Part shown: piece by piece, positions 27,767 through 36,133 of the stretch
How positions within the stretch are numbered: position 1 is the stretch's first letter
Layout of the letters: every line of letters starts with the position of its first letter
NCBI GenBank assembly: GCA_029624765.1
Contig: JARSSO010000021.1
Location: forward strand, 47,370-111,369
Source of the DNA: Candidatus Contendibacter sp.
GTDB taxonomy: Bacteria; Pseudomonadota; Gammaproteobacteria; Competibacterales; Competibacteraceae
Length of the DNA: 64,000 nucleotides
Direction: 5' to 3'
The notes under the pieces: model-generated
What the model was told of the DNA's origin: nothing
Database searches by the model: none
Seen by the model: the letters and a program-made list of their open reading frames with translations, nothing else
Translations under genes and position numbers: made by a program

Positions 27767-30700
27767 ATGAGCGACGCCACCGAACCGCGCCTCGGCCTGT
27801 CCGGGGCCATCGCCAAAAAATTCCTGCTCAGCGAAATCACGCCGTTGCTGGCGCTGGTGGGCCTGCTGATGGGCGTATTCGCGGTGCTGGTCACCCCGCG
27901 CGAGGAAGAACCGCAGATCAACGTCACCTTCGCCAACGTCTTCATCCCCTTTCCCGGCGCCACCGCCCAGGAAGTGGAAAAGCTGGTCAGCGGTCCGGCC
28001 GAACAGAGGCTGGCGGAAATCGAGGGCGTCGAACATGTCTATTCGGTCTCCCGCCCCGGTCTGGCGGTGCTGACCGTGCAATTTTTGGTCGGCCAACCGC
28101 GCACCGACGCCATCGTACGGCTCTACAACAAGTTGTATTCCAACGCTGACTGGTTGCCGGCCAATCTTGGAGTTGGCCAGCCGATCGTGAAGCCCAAGGG
28201 CATCGACGACGTGCCCATCGTCAGCCTGACCCTGTGGACCGAGGATCCCCAGCGCGGCGCCGACGATCTGGCGCGAGTGGCGCACACTCTGGAAACCGAG
28301 TTGAAGCGCGTTCCCGGCACCCGCGAGATCTACACCATCGGCGCCCCCGACCGGGTGGTGTGGGTACGGTTCGATCCTACCAAGCTGTCGGGCCACGGGC
28401 TGGCGCTGGCCGACCTGCGTCGCTCGCTGCAAGCGGCGAACGCCTCGGCCGACGCGGGGGCGCTGGTTGGCGACAACCAGGAAATTCCGGTGCAGGCCGG
28501 CAGCTTTCTGGTCGACCCCGAGGAGGTCGGCGCGCTGGTGGTCGGTCTGCATCAGGGCGCTCCGGTGTATCTGGCCGATGTCGCCGACGTCAAGCTCGGC
28601 CCCGACACGCCGGAACGCTATGTCTGGTTGGGCACGGGTCCTGCGGCGGCGGCGAACGGCATCCCGGTCAAGGGCGAATTTCCCGCCGTGACCCTGGCCA
28701 TCGCCAAGAAACCGGGCGAGAACGCGGTCCAGATCGCTGATCAAATTTTGGAGCGGGTCGAGCAACTCAAGGGCACCTTCATTCCCGAGGGCGTCAACGT
28801 CACCGTGACCCGCAACTACGGCGTCACCGCCAACGACAAGGCGATGACCCTGATCGCCAAGCTGATCTTCGCCACCGGCCTGGTCATCGCGCTGGTGCTG
28901 GTGGCGCTGGGCTGGCGCGAGGCGCTCATCGTCGGCGCGGCGGTGATTCTGACCCTGACCATCACGCTGTTCGCCTCGTGGGCCTGGGGTTTCACCCTCA
29001 ACCGGGTGTCGTTGTTCGCGTTGATCTTTTCCATCGGCATTCTGGTGGACGACGCCATCGTGGTGGTGGAAAACATCCACCGCCATATCCATCTCGGCGG
29101 GCGCAACCTGGCCGAGGCGATTCCGCTGGCGGTGGACGAGGTGGGCGGCCCGACCATCCTGGCGACCTTCACCGTGATCGCCGCCCTGCTGCCGATGGCG
29201 TTCGTCTCCGGGCTGATGGGACCGTACATGAGTCCGATCCCGATCAACTCCAGCATGGGCATGTTGATCTCGCTGGCGGTGGCCTTCGTGTTCACGCCGT
29301 GGCTGACGTACAAGGTATTGCGGCGGGTGGTGGAAAAGCAGGCGCCCTCACCCCCAGCCCCTCTTCCACAGGGAGAGGGGGGAGAAGACTTTTCCCACCG
29401 TCTGTTTCGGCGCGTGATCGGGCCGTTCCTGCGCGGGCGCAAGGGCCGGCCATGGCGCTGGGCGCTGGGCGTCGGCGTGCTGCTGCTGATCGGCGGCTCG
29501 GTCAGCCTGGCTTACTTTCAGCTCGTCGTGTTGAAAATGCTGCCTTTCGACAACAAGTCGGAATTTCAGGTGATCGTGGATATGCCGGAAGGAACGACGT
29601 TGGAGCAGACCGCGCGGGTCCTGGGCGAACTGGGCCGTTACCTGGCCACGGTCGAGGAAGTGACCGACTATCAGGTCTACGCCGGCGCCGCCGCGCCGAT
29701 CAATTTCAACGGTCTGGTGCGCCAATATTACCTGCGGGCCGGCGCCAATGTCGGCGACATCCAGGTCAACCTGGTGGACAAGAAACACCGCCACCGCAAA
29801 AGTCATGACATCGCCCTGGCGGTGCGCGGCCCGTTGCAGGAAATCGGCAAGCGGCACGACGCCAACGTCAAGGTGGTGGAGGTGCCGCCCGGCCCGCCGG
29901 TCATGGCGCCGCTGGTCGCCGAGGTTTACGGTCTGGACTATCCCGGTCAGATCGCCGTCGCTCGGCAGGTGCGCGCGGTGTTCGCCGCCACCCCGGACAT
30001 CGTGGACGTGGACGACACGGTCGAAGCGCCCTCCGAGCGGTTGATCGCTCATGTGGATCGGGCGAAGGCGGCGTTGCTCGGCGTGTCGCAACAGGCGGTC
30101 GCCGCCGATCTCGCCACCGCCTTGCGCGGCGAGGACGTCAGTTTCCTGCACTCCGGGACCGCCAAGTATCCGATCCCGTTGCGGCTACGACTACCGACCG
30201 CCGACCAGACCGACATCGCCAGCGTGTTGGCGCTGAAGACCCGAAGCCAGAGCGGCCAGTTGGTGCCGCTGTCGGAAATCGCCGAAGTCGAGAAAAGCCA
30301 GCGCGAGAACGCCATCTACCACAAGGATCTGCTACCCGTCGTCTTCGTGTTCGGCGACATGGCCGGTAAGCTGGACAGCCCGCTGTACGGCATGTTCGAG
30401 ATTTTCGGCGCTCTGCGGAACCCATCCATCGCCGGCGGCAAGCTGGAGCAGTTCTTCATCCGCCAGCCGGACAATCCCTACGGTTACAGTCTGAAGTGGG
30501 ACGGCGAATGGCAGATCACCTACGAAACCTTCCGCGACATGGGCATCGCCTACGGCGTGGGCATGATCCTGATTTACCTGCTGGTGGTGGCGCAGTTCCG
30601 CTCCTACCTGGCGCCGCTGATCATCATGGCCCCAATCCCGCTAACCATCATCGGGGTGATGCCCGGTCACGCCCTGTTGCACGCCCAGTTCACCGCCACC

Positions 30701-31021
30701 TCGATGATCGGCATGATCGCGCTGGCCGGCATCATCGTCCGCAACTCGATTCTGCTGGTGGATTTCATCAATCTGGAAGTCGCCAGCGGCGTACCGTTTC
30801 AGGAAGCGGTGATCCGTTCCAGCGCGGTGCGGGCCAAGCCGATCATCCTTACCGCGCTGGCGGCCATGCTTGGGGCGCTGTTCATCCTCGACGATCCGAT
30901 TTTCCGGGGGCTGGCGATTTCGCTGATTTTCGGCATCCTGGTTTCCACCCTGCTGACGCTGGTGTTCATCCCGGTGCTGTATTACGCCGCGTTTCGGCGG
31001 CGGCTGGAGGAATCGGGGTGA
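27767..31021 (+). CDS. RND efflux transporter, inner-membrane subunit (pump 1)
   Basis: The protein has 1084 residues with an N-terminal helix, two large periplasmic loops and helix blocks around residues 355-510 and at the C terminus. The helix-4 motif GILVDDAIVVVENI contains the paired aspartates of the proton relay of HAE-type pumps. It exchanges protons for substrates, probably hydrophobic compounds; specificity cannot be read. It is unusual in carrying a REP-like palindrome in frame (about residues 526-543), which adds a Pro/Gly-rich peptide (PSPPAPLPQGEGGEDFS) just after the sixth helix in the cytoplasmic linker. The start at 27767 follows the adaptor stop directly; the frame open upstream is not coding. 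Confidence 0.9.
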   Translation: MSDATEPRLGLSGAIAKKFLLSEITPLLALVGLLMGVFAVLVTPREEEPQINVTFANVFIPFPGATAQEVEKLVSGPAEQRLAEIEGVEHVYSVSRPGLAVLTVQFLVGQPRTDAIVRLYNKLYSNADWLPANLGVGQPIVKPKGIDDVPIVSLTLWTEDPQRGADDLARVAHTLETELKRVPGTREIYTIGAPDRVVWVRFDPTKLSGHGLALADLRRSLQAANASADAGALVGDNQEIPVQAGSFLVDPEEVGALVVGLHQGAPVYLADVADVKLGPDTPERYVWLGTGPAAAANGIPVKGEFPAVTLAIAKKPGENAVQIADQILERVEQLKGTFIPEGVNVTVTRNYGVTANDKAMTLIAKLIFATGLVIALVLVALGWREALIVGAAVILTLTITLFASWAWGFTLNRVSLFALIFSIGILVDDAIVVVENIHRHIHLGGRNLAEAIPLAVDEVGGPTILATFTVIAALLPMAFVSGLMGPYMSPIPINSSMGMLISLAVAFVFTPWLTYKVLRRVVEKQAPSPPAPLPQGEGGEDFSHRLFRRVIGPFLRGRKGRPWRWALGVGVLLLIGGSVSLAYFQLVVLKMLPFDNKSEFQVIVDMPEGTTLEQTARVLGELGRYLATVEEVTDYQVYAGAAAPINFNGLVRQYYLRAGANVGDIQVNLVDKKHRHRKSHDIALAVRGPLQEIGKRHDANVKVVEVPPGPPVMAPLVAEVYGLDYPGQIAVARQVRAVFAATPDIVDVDDTVEAPSERLIAHVDRAKAALLGVSQQAVAADLATALRGEDVSFLHSGTAKYPIPLRLRLPTADQTDIASVLALKTRSQSGQLVPLSEIAEVEKSQRENAIYHKDLLPVVFVFGDMAGKLDSPLYGMFEIFGALRNPSIAGGKLEQFFIRQPDNPYGYSLKWDGEWQITYETFRDMGIAYGVGMILIYLLVVAQFRSYLAPLIIMAPIPLTIIGVMPGHALLHAQFTATSMIGMIALAGIIVRNSILLVDFINLEVASGVPFQEAVIRSSAVRAKPIILTALAAMLGALFILDDPIFRGLAISLIFGILVSTLLTLVFIPVLYYAAFRRRLEESG
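29344..29381. repeat. REP-like palindrome inside an RND pump coding sequence
   Basis: The element reads GCCCTCACCCCCAG followed by CCCCTCTTCCACAGGGAGAG, nearly the same as a unit of the intergenic repeat at 42952-43048. It is read in frame and does not break the pump gene. Confidence 0.7.
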
Positions 31022-31124
31022 GTTCCAGGGCGCGCGCCATGGGGTAGCCGGACTGAATTGGCCGAAGAGTGGACGCAACCGATAATCATCGTTGAGAGCG
31101 GCCCGGAGTTCGCGTCCGCCTGGC

Positions 31125-32185
31125 GCTCTCTTCAGGGGCGGAAGACGTCTTCCAGGCTGGCCGCGTCCAAGACGCGGTCGCCCCAGCGTTCGAGCTGTTC
31201 CGTGGTCGCCGTGCCGAGTTGGGCTACCACGTCGCTCGGCAACGGACCGAACCGCCGCGCCAACTGCCGCTGCAGCAGCAAGGCCTCGCCCTTCTCGATG
31301 CCCTTCTCGATGCCCTTCTCGATGCCCTTCTCGATGCCCTTTTGCTCGTACTCGCGAGCCCACGCATCGAACCGATCAGTTAAAGTCATCGTCAACTCCT
31401 TCAAGTCACGCACCTTCGGCAACACCAGGTGATTCCGGCTGTGCCGCAACACCATCGCTCGAATCCACAACGCGAACGTCCGCTTGAGTTCGGGTTGCCC
31501 CTCCAGCCAGCCGTTCACCGTCTCGATCAGCGTCATCAACGATGTTTCGCTTTCCGGCCGCTCGAACCGGATCGCCGCCGCGACCAGGTTTTCCATCGCC
31601 ACCAGTTCGGCGAGGTCGTACCGATTCTCGTCGATCAGCAGGTATTCCAGATGGGGAATGTACCTCGCCAGCAGCCCCGGAGCCTTGGGGATCAGGTCGG
31701 CCACGTTGGTCTTGGCCGTCCAGTGGCCATCGCCGTTGTACAGCACGATGGGCAGCACCGGCGGCAGGCGTCGCTCGGGCAAAACCTGCTTCTGCTTGAT
31801 GAGGTCCTGATACAGCAACCCGACGTAGGTCATGATCCGCACCGCCATCCAGGGATCGACCGTGCTTTGGAACTCGATCAGGATGTACAGGTACACCCAC
31901 TCTCCTTCGACCTTCGCCCGCCAGACAATGTCGTCGGCCCGATCCCGCAGGTCGTCGGTGACGTAGCTGCCCGAGACCCGTTCCAGGGTGGCGTAGTCCA
32001 GACCGTGCAGCCACTCGTCCGGCACGAAGCCCAGGATCAGGTCCCGCACCACTTCCGGGGCCGAAAACAGCGTCTTGTACGAGGCGTCGTCGTCGTGGCT
32101 CATGGCCGAGAGTGTAGCCCTTTTTGGAAGGCGCGCTTCATGGCGTCGACCTATCACCCCGAGCTCGGGCACAGCGGAAACCGAT
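31125..32185. repeat. Tandem duplication, copy A (Rpn gene plus tail of FGE-like gene)
   Basis: This stretch matches 33177-34225 almost base for base. From about 31370 to 32130 the two are nearly identical, while the first 220 bases (the 3' end of the Rpn gene) differ at several places and in a 12-base repeat tract. The match ends within the FGE-like coding tail. Confidence 0.9.
31132..32103 (-). CDS. Rpn-family putative nuclease/transposase with DUF4351 tail, copy A
   Basis: The 323-residue protein has the PF04754/Rpn (PD-(D/E)XK nuclease) domain in its N-terminal two thirds: SYKTLFSAPEVVRDLI, then VYLYILIEFQSTVDPWMA with the family's acidic IEFQS signature, and LPIVLYNG. A charged GIEKG repeat (four 12-base DNA units at 31288-31335) joins it to a DUF4351 domain (LARRFGPLPSDVVAQLG). 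Rpn proteins promote RecA-independent recombination or act in phage defence in some hosts; which applies here is unknown. MSHDDD at 32103 was chosen because both copies share it. It lies 34 bases downstream of an FGE-like gene. Confidence 0.8.
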   Translation of the reverse strand: MSHDDDASYKTLFSAPEVVRDLILGFVPDEWLHGLDYATLERVSGSYVTDDLRDRADDIVWRAKVEGEWVYLYILIEFQSTVDPWMAVRIMTYVGLLYQDLIKQKQVLPERRLPPVLPIVLYNGDGHWTAKTNVADLIPKAPGLLARYIPHLEYLLIDENRYDLAELVAMENLVAAAIRFERPESETSLMTLIETVNGWLEGQPELKRTFALWIRAMVLRHSRNHLVLPKVRDLKELTMTLTDRFDAWAREYEQKGIEKGIEKGIEKGIEKGEALLLQRQLARRFGPLPSDVVAQLGTATTEQLERWGDRVLDAASLEDVFRP

Positions 32186-33076
32186 GCGCTCGCGGCGGCT
32201 GCCGGGGGAATCATAGGAGCGGGACGCCGCCCGCATGAGGCGCACGCCGTGGCTCCAGGATCCGCCGCGCACGATGCGGCGCGCGCCAGCTATCAACGAA
32301 CCTATGGGGTCCGTCTGGGTGTTTTGATCGTAATCCCTCCTGCCATCCTGGCACCATTCCCAAACGTTGCCGAGCATGTCGTACAACCCCCAGGGATTGG
32401 GTCGCTTGAGTTTCACTGGGCGCGTTCCCGCCCGCATGTGCGGATATTGCTTTTCCGGCCAACCTGAGCTGTCGTAACCGTCGTCCAAGTCGAACTCGAC
32501 CCCGCTGTTGCCGCTGTACCAGGCGATGGGATCGAGCGCCGGGGCGTTGCATTGGCCCAGAATCACCAACTCGCCGGTGTAAATGGCGGTCTCCGTGCCT
32601 GCCCGGCAAGCGTATTCCCATTGCGCTTCGCTGGGCAGCGATAGATCAAGACCGGGAATTCGCCCGTTCAGTCGCTTCAGAAAATCCTGCGCGTCGTGCC
32701 AACTGACCTGCTCCACCGGCCGAGTTGGACTCTGGAACCGGCTTGGATTCTTCTCCATGACCGCTTCCCACAACGCTTGAGTGCAAGGGGTATCGAACAG
32801 CCAGTAGCCTTCGGTCAGGGTGACGAGGTGGCGTGGATGTTCCCGCTCGAACCATTTCTGTTCGTTGTCATTCTTCGCCAGCCCCCGCGTTTCCTCCTCC
32901 GGCGAGCCCATCCAGAACCGCCCCGGCGGTATCCAGCGCAGCCGCTGGGTGACGTTTTGCAGGGTGAATTCGACGAAGGCGCCCCACCGATCCTGTCCCC
33001 AGCCGCTGGCCCAGCGGGGCGGGCAGCCAGTGGCCAGCGGGTGCCAGGCGGTGTCGATGCTGGGGGGAGCGTTCAC
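32138..33076 (-). CDS. Formylglycine-generating-enzyme (SUMF1/EgtB/PvdO) family protein
   Basis: The 312-residue protein has the FGE-sulfatase fold signatures: FWMGSPEEE, VSWHDAQDFLKRLN, LPSEAQWEYACRAGT, WGLYDMLGNVWEWCQDG, IVRGGSW and the terminal IGFRCAR. True FGE oxidises a sulfatase cysteine and uses two active-site cysteines near the C terminus; the expected pair is not evident here, so it is more likely one of the many paralogues of unknown role. An N-terminal stretch (residues 1-45) has no recognised domain. It is followed by Rpn copy A after 34 bases. The last part is duplicated upstream of copy B. Confidence 0.8.
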   Translation of the reverse strand: MNAPPSIDTAWHPLATGCPPRWASGWGQDRWGAFVEFTLQNVTQRLRWIPPGRFWMGSPEEETRGLAKNDNEQKWFEREHPRHLVTLTEGYWLFDTPCTQALWEAVMEKNPSRFQSPTRPVEQVSWHDAQDFLKRLNGRIPGLDLSLPSEAQWEYACRAGTETAIYTGELVILGQCNAPALDPIAWYSGNSGVEFDLDDGYDSSGWPEKQYPHMRAGTRPVKLKRPNPWGLYDMLGNVWEWCQDGRRDYDQNTQTDPIGSLIAGARRIVRGGSWSHGVRLMRAASRSYDSPGSRRERIGFRCARARGDRSTP

Positions 33077-33176
33077 GACAAATTTGTGGTCGATTCAAAG
33101 CCACGCCGTCGGCCAGCTTTTTGCGCGGTGCGCGCAAGCGGGCGAAGACGGAGGGAGTTTCGTGGTTCCGCTTGGT

Positions 33177-34225
33177 GCTCTCTTCAGGGGCGGAAGACGT
33201 CTTCCAGGCTGGCCGCGTCCAAGACGCGGTCGCCCCAGCACTCAAGCTGTTCCGTGGTCGCCGTGCCGAGTTGGGCTATCACGTCGTTCGGCAACGGGCC
33301 GAACCGCCGCGCCAACTGTCGTTGCAGCAGCAAGGACTCACCCTGCGCGAGGCCTTTTTCGAGGCCTTTTTCGAGCCCTTTCTGCTCGTACTCGCGAGCC
33401 CACGCATCGAACCGATCAGTTAAAGTCATCGTCAACTCCTTCAAGTCACGCACCTTCGGCAACACCAGGTGATTCCGGCTGTGCCGCAACACCATCGCTC
33501 GAATCCACAACGCGAACGTCCGCTTGAGTTCGGGTTGCCCCTCCAGCCAGCCGTTCACCGTCTCGATCAGCGTCATCAACGATGTTTCGCTTTCCGGCCG
33601 CTCGAACCGGATCGCCGCCGCGACCAGGTTTTCCATCGCCACCAGTTCGGCGAGGTCGTACCGATTCTCGTCGATCAGCAGGTATTCCAGATGGGGAATG
33701 TACCTCGCCAGCAGCCCCGGAGCCTTGGGGATCAGGTCGGCCACGTTGGTCTTGGCCGTCCAGTGGCCATCGCCGTTGTACAGCACGATGGGCAGCACCG
33801 GCGGCAGGCGTCGCTCGGGCAAAACCTGCTTCTGCTTGATGAGGTCCTGATACAGCAACCCGACGTAGGTCATGATCCGCACCGCCATCCAGGGATCGAC
33901 CGTGCTTTGGAACTCGATCAGGATGTACAGGTACACCCACTCTCCTTCGACCTTCGCCCGCCAGACAATGTCGTCGGCCCGATCCCGCAGGTCGTCGGTG
34001 ACGTAGCTGCCCGAGACCCGTTCCAGGGTGGCGTAGTCCAGACCGTGCAGCCACTCGTCCGGCACGAAGCCCAGGATCAGGTCCCGCACCACTTCCGGGG
34101 CCGAAAACAGCGTCTTGTACGAGGCGTCGTCGTCATGGCTCATGGCCGAGAGTGTAGCCCTTTTTGGGAGGCGCGCTTCATGGCGCCGGCCCATCGCTCC
34201 GAACTCGGGCACAGCGGAAGCCGAT
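33177..34225. repeat. Tandem duplication, copy B
   Basis: Second copy of the unit at 31125-32185, offset by about 2.04-2.05 kb, same orientation. The offset changes by 12 bases within the charged-repeat tract. The complete FGE-like gene lies between the copies. Confidence 0.9.
33184..34143 (-). CDS. Rpn-family putative nuclease/transposase with DUF4351 tail, copy B
   Basis: This 319-residue protein is nearly identical to copy A over its first 270 or so residues. It differs in the charged linker, which reads GLEKGLEKGLAQG with fewer units (33351-33374), and at scattered positions in the DUF4351 tail. Such a pattern, a conserved nuclease domain and a varied repeat and tail, suggests recent duplication or gene conversion. 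The start at 34143 is the same MSHDDD as in copy A; the frame stays open a little upstream but that DNA corresponds to the intergenic region of copy A. It lies 34 bases after the FGE tail fragment. Confidence 0.8.
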   Translation of the reverse strand: MSHDDDASYKTLFSAPEVVRDLILGFVPDEWLHGLDYATLERVSGSYVTDDLRDRADDIVWRAKVEGEWVYLYILIEFQSTVDPWMAVRIMTYVGLLYQDLIKQKQVLPERRLPPVLPIVLYNGDGHWTAKTNVADLIPKAPGLLARYIPHLEYLLIDENRYDLAELVAMENLVAAAIRFERPESETSLMTLIETVNGWLEGQPELKRTFALWIRAMVLRHSRNHLVLPKVRDLKELTMTLTDRFDAWAREYEQKGLEKGLEKGLAQGESLLLQRQLARRFGPLPNDVIAQLGTATTEQLECWGDRVLDAASLEDVFRP

Positions 34226-34238
34226 GTCGTCGTCGCGG
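34178..34238 (-). pseudogene. C-terminal fragment of an FGE-like gene
   Basis: Only the last 20 or so codons remain (RDDDIGFRCARV...), matching the usual end of FGE-family proteins and the end of the complete gene at 32138. The rest has been replaced by the insertion sequence remnant, with which it is now in frame. The join is near 34236, placed by eye. Confidence 0.7.
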
Positions 34239-34828
34239 GAGACGGGGAGGACGAGGGAGCGGGGCGCCGCCCGCACGAAGCGCGCGAAGCCTTCCAGCCA
34301 GCGCATGCTTTCCTTGGCCTCGATCGGCCAGTGCCGCTTGTCTTCGCCGAACGTCGCCCGATCGCGGGTCCACAGCCAGGCGTCCAGCACGCCCAGCGGC
34401 ACCCCGTCCGGCGTGACCGACAAGGTGGGATGCACGTACAGCCCGTGCTGCCGGAGATAGCTCAGCGGCTCCAGTCCGGCGATGCCCGGCTGGGCGGTAT
34501 AATCCAACTCCGTGCTGTCCTGGACGCACAAGACCACTGGATGGCGGCGCATCCGCTCGATGCTGCATTCTCAGTGCGGCGTCAGCACCGCCTCCCAATC
34601 GACGGCCTCGTGCGCCAGCAACCGATACGCTCCCTGGGTTTCGGCCCAGCCCCCGCAGGCCACCGGAATGCTGGCCCCGGGCTGTGCCCCCAGGCGTTCC
34701 ACCACCCGCACCAACCGTCGATTCAACCGCGCGTCCCCCAAGTTCGCCCCGCCCAACTCCACCGCCGCCCAACTCACCGCCGCCGTCTCCGTCATCTTCT
34801 GCTCCGCTATCGTCTGTACCCACTCCAC
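34236..34828 (-). pseudogene. Tn5/IS4-family transposase, decayed
   Basis: The N-terminal DNA-binding domain (GGANLGDARLNRRLVRVVER, then CGGWAETQGAYRLLAHE) runs to an in-frame TGA at 34571-34573; the same frame continues with the start of the catalytic domain (VVLCVQDSTELDY, where the first DDE aspartate sits, then GLYVHPTLSVTPDGVPLGVL and KESMRWLEGF). The coding sequence stops at the junction with the FGE fragment, so most of the catalytic domain with the other acidic residues is missing. One nonsense codon plus a large truncation make it inactive. Confidence 0.8.
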
Positions 34829-34856
34829 CAGATGGGGGCGGCGACACCCTCAATCA

Positions 34857-34875
34857 AGATGTGTGGAATCGACAG
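34857..34875 (-). mobile_element. Tn5-mosaic-end-like terminus of the decayed IS
   Basis: On the minus strand this reads CTGTCGATTCCACACATCT, which matches 15 of 19 bases of the Tn5 mosaic end (CTGTCTCTTATACACATCT). It lies 29 bases outside the transposase start, the expected place for the left end of an IS50-like element. The other end was not found, in line with the truncation. Confidence 0.65.
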
Positions 34876-35091
34876 GTCTTAAACTACTTCCCGCATCACA
34901 GGTCCACTATTTCCTCCGTCTGCTTGCCATCCCCAAACATCCCTGCGAGAACTATCCTTTCCTTGCCGCCGAGTGTCCAGAAAAATCCTGGGGCGGGGGC
35001 GACTTCCATTCGATTCGATGTTGCATCATAAGACTGAGCATAGTAAGTTGGCCTCAACGGCGGGGACAAGAACAAATACGGAGAAAACGAG

Positions 35092-35565
35092 ATGGCACAG
35101 TCAAGTCAGCGTGAGCATGGGGCGTCGGATATTCGGAGGTTCGGTGCGTCATCAACAGGGCTGTTATTCTTCGTTGTTTTCGTGGTGTCTTTGATCCTTT
35201 CGCCTCAGGTGCATGCGCAACAATGCACTGCGGTGGACACTTGCGCGACGGCCAGCTGCAACGGTGGGAGCGGCGCTTGTGTGATGACTACCGAGAATAG
35301 GCTTGCCTGTATCGTTCGGACCTGCGTTGCTCCATGCACCACCACCGCCGATTGCCCGCCCACCACGGTGTGTTTTACCTTGGGGTGTTGTGGTCCCGCC
35401 ACTTTTTGCGTTCCTCTGATAGCATATGCGTCTCCCATTGAAGCGCCTATTCCCATTCCCGCCACGGATTTATCGGGGTTGGGAATATTGTTAGCCGTGC
35501 TGATGCTGGCTATGATGGTCACCATTCGACGCTCGCGGCGTATTGAGGCAAGTCGGCGGGAATAA
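35092..35565 (+). CDS. Cys-rich secreted protein with possible IPTL-CTERM-like sorting tail
   Basis: The 157-residue product has an N-terminal hydrophobic signal (LLFFVVFVVSLILSPQVHA, cleavage after VHA), a short domain with about 13 cysteines (for example CATASCNGGSGAC and TTVCFTLGCCGPA), and a C-terminal tail PIPATDLSGLGILLAVLMLA followed by a basic RRSRR cluster. Motif, hydrophobic helix and basic end are the layout of exosortase-type sorting signals, of which IPTL-CTERM is the closest, but the motif is not exact. A GGAGAAAACGAG sequence precedes the ATG. No sorting enzyme is in the window. Confidence 0.5.
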   Translation: MAQSSQREHGASDIRRFGASSTGLLFFVVFVVSLILSPQVHAQQCTAVDTCATASCNGGSGACVMTTENRLACIVRTCVAPCTTTADCPPTTVCFTLGCCGPATFCVPLIAYASPIEAPIPIPATDLSGLGILLAVLMLAMMVTIRRSRRIEASRRE

Positions 35566-35624
35566 CAACGGCGCGCCTCATGTTGAGGCGAATCTCCTTT
35601 CCGACGGCTTGACCCCCGTTGCAG

Positions 35625-36105
35625 CGGGTGCCCCCGGTAGCGATGGCGTCACTGCCATTGCGGTCAACCCAGTCCCCAACAAGGCGTAGTACAAAAAGCA
35701 CCGGTACCGTCTGTGTCATCGACGCCAGTCACCAGCTAGGTGTATGTCGCCAACGAGAACAGCAACATTACCGCCATTGATGGTACCAGCCACACAGCCG
35801 CCACATTCGCGCCGGGCGCCAATCCCTGGGCCATTGCCATCAACTGCGCGACTATAAATTCGGCGTGTACCTAGTTGAACATCCTGTCCAACTACTTTCG
35901 TTTCGAGCCCGGCACATGTCCGGACTCGAAACCCGCGCCAGTGCCAGCACTGGCGCGGGTGGGCCATTCATGGCCCGCATTATTAACCCGGCTGCAACTT
36001 TCAATTGCAAGGTCGCCGGGTTAATAACAAGGTCCATGTGGCGAATTGTGGAAGCCACAACGTCACCGTCATCAGCGGCACCGCCAACACCGGCCGTGCT
36101 CCATC
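35625..36105 (+). pseudogene. Decayed YVTN-type beta-propeller gene
   Basis: Three fragments of repeat coding can be read: VTAIAVNPVPNKA ending in TAG near 35687, VYVANENSNITAIDGTSHT with PGANPWAIAIN, and NKVHVANCGSHNVTVISGT. They are typical blades of the surface YVTN/NHL-like propellers, but lie in different frames, with stops between, and are split by a palindrome array. The start and most blades are missing. It follows the Cys-rich secreted protein gene and may once have formed part of a surface protein with it. Confidence 0.65.
35872..36027. repeat. Array of five consecutive palindromes (hairpins)
   Basis: Five hairpins in a row with almost no spacing: TAGTTG/CAACTA (35872-35894, 11-base loop); TTTCGAG-C-CCGG/CCGG-A-CTCGAAA (35901-35931, 7-base loop, one mismatch); CCCGCGCCAGTGC/GCACTGGCGCGGG (35932-35959, 13 perfect pairs, 2-base loop); GGGCCAT/ATGGCCC (35961-35976, 2-base loop); TTATTAACCCGGC/GCCGGGTTAATAA (35980-36027, 13 perfect pairs with an inner TGCAA/TTGCA stem). 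The stems do not share a sequence. The array interrupts the beta-propeller remnant. Its function is unknown. Confidence 0.85.
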
Positions 36106-36133
36106 GGCATGGATTGCGTTCGCATTCCCGGGT

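Noticed and set aside
31288..31335. Direct repeats of 12 bases that could suggest a CRISPR-like array
   Set aside because: They are contiguous coding repeats (GIEKG units) in the Rpn gene with no spacers.
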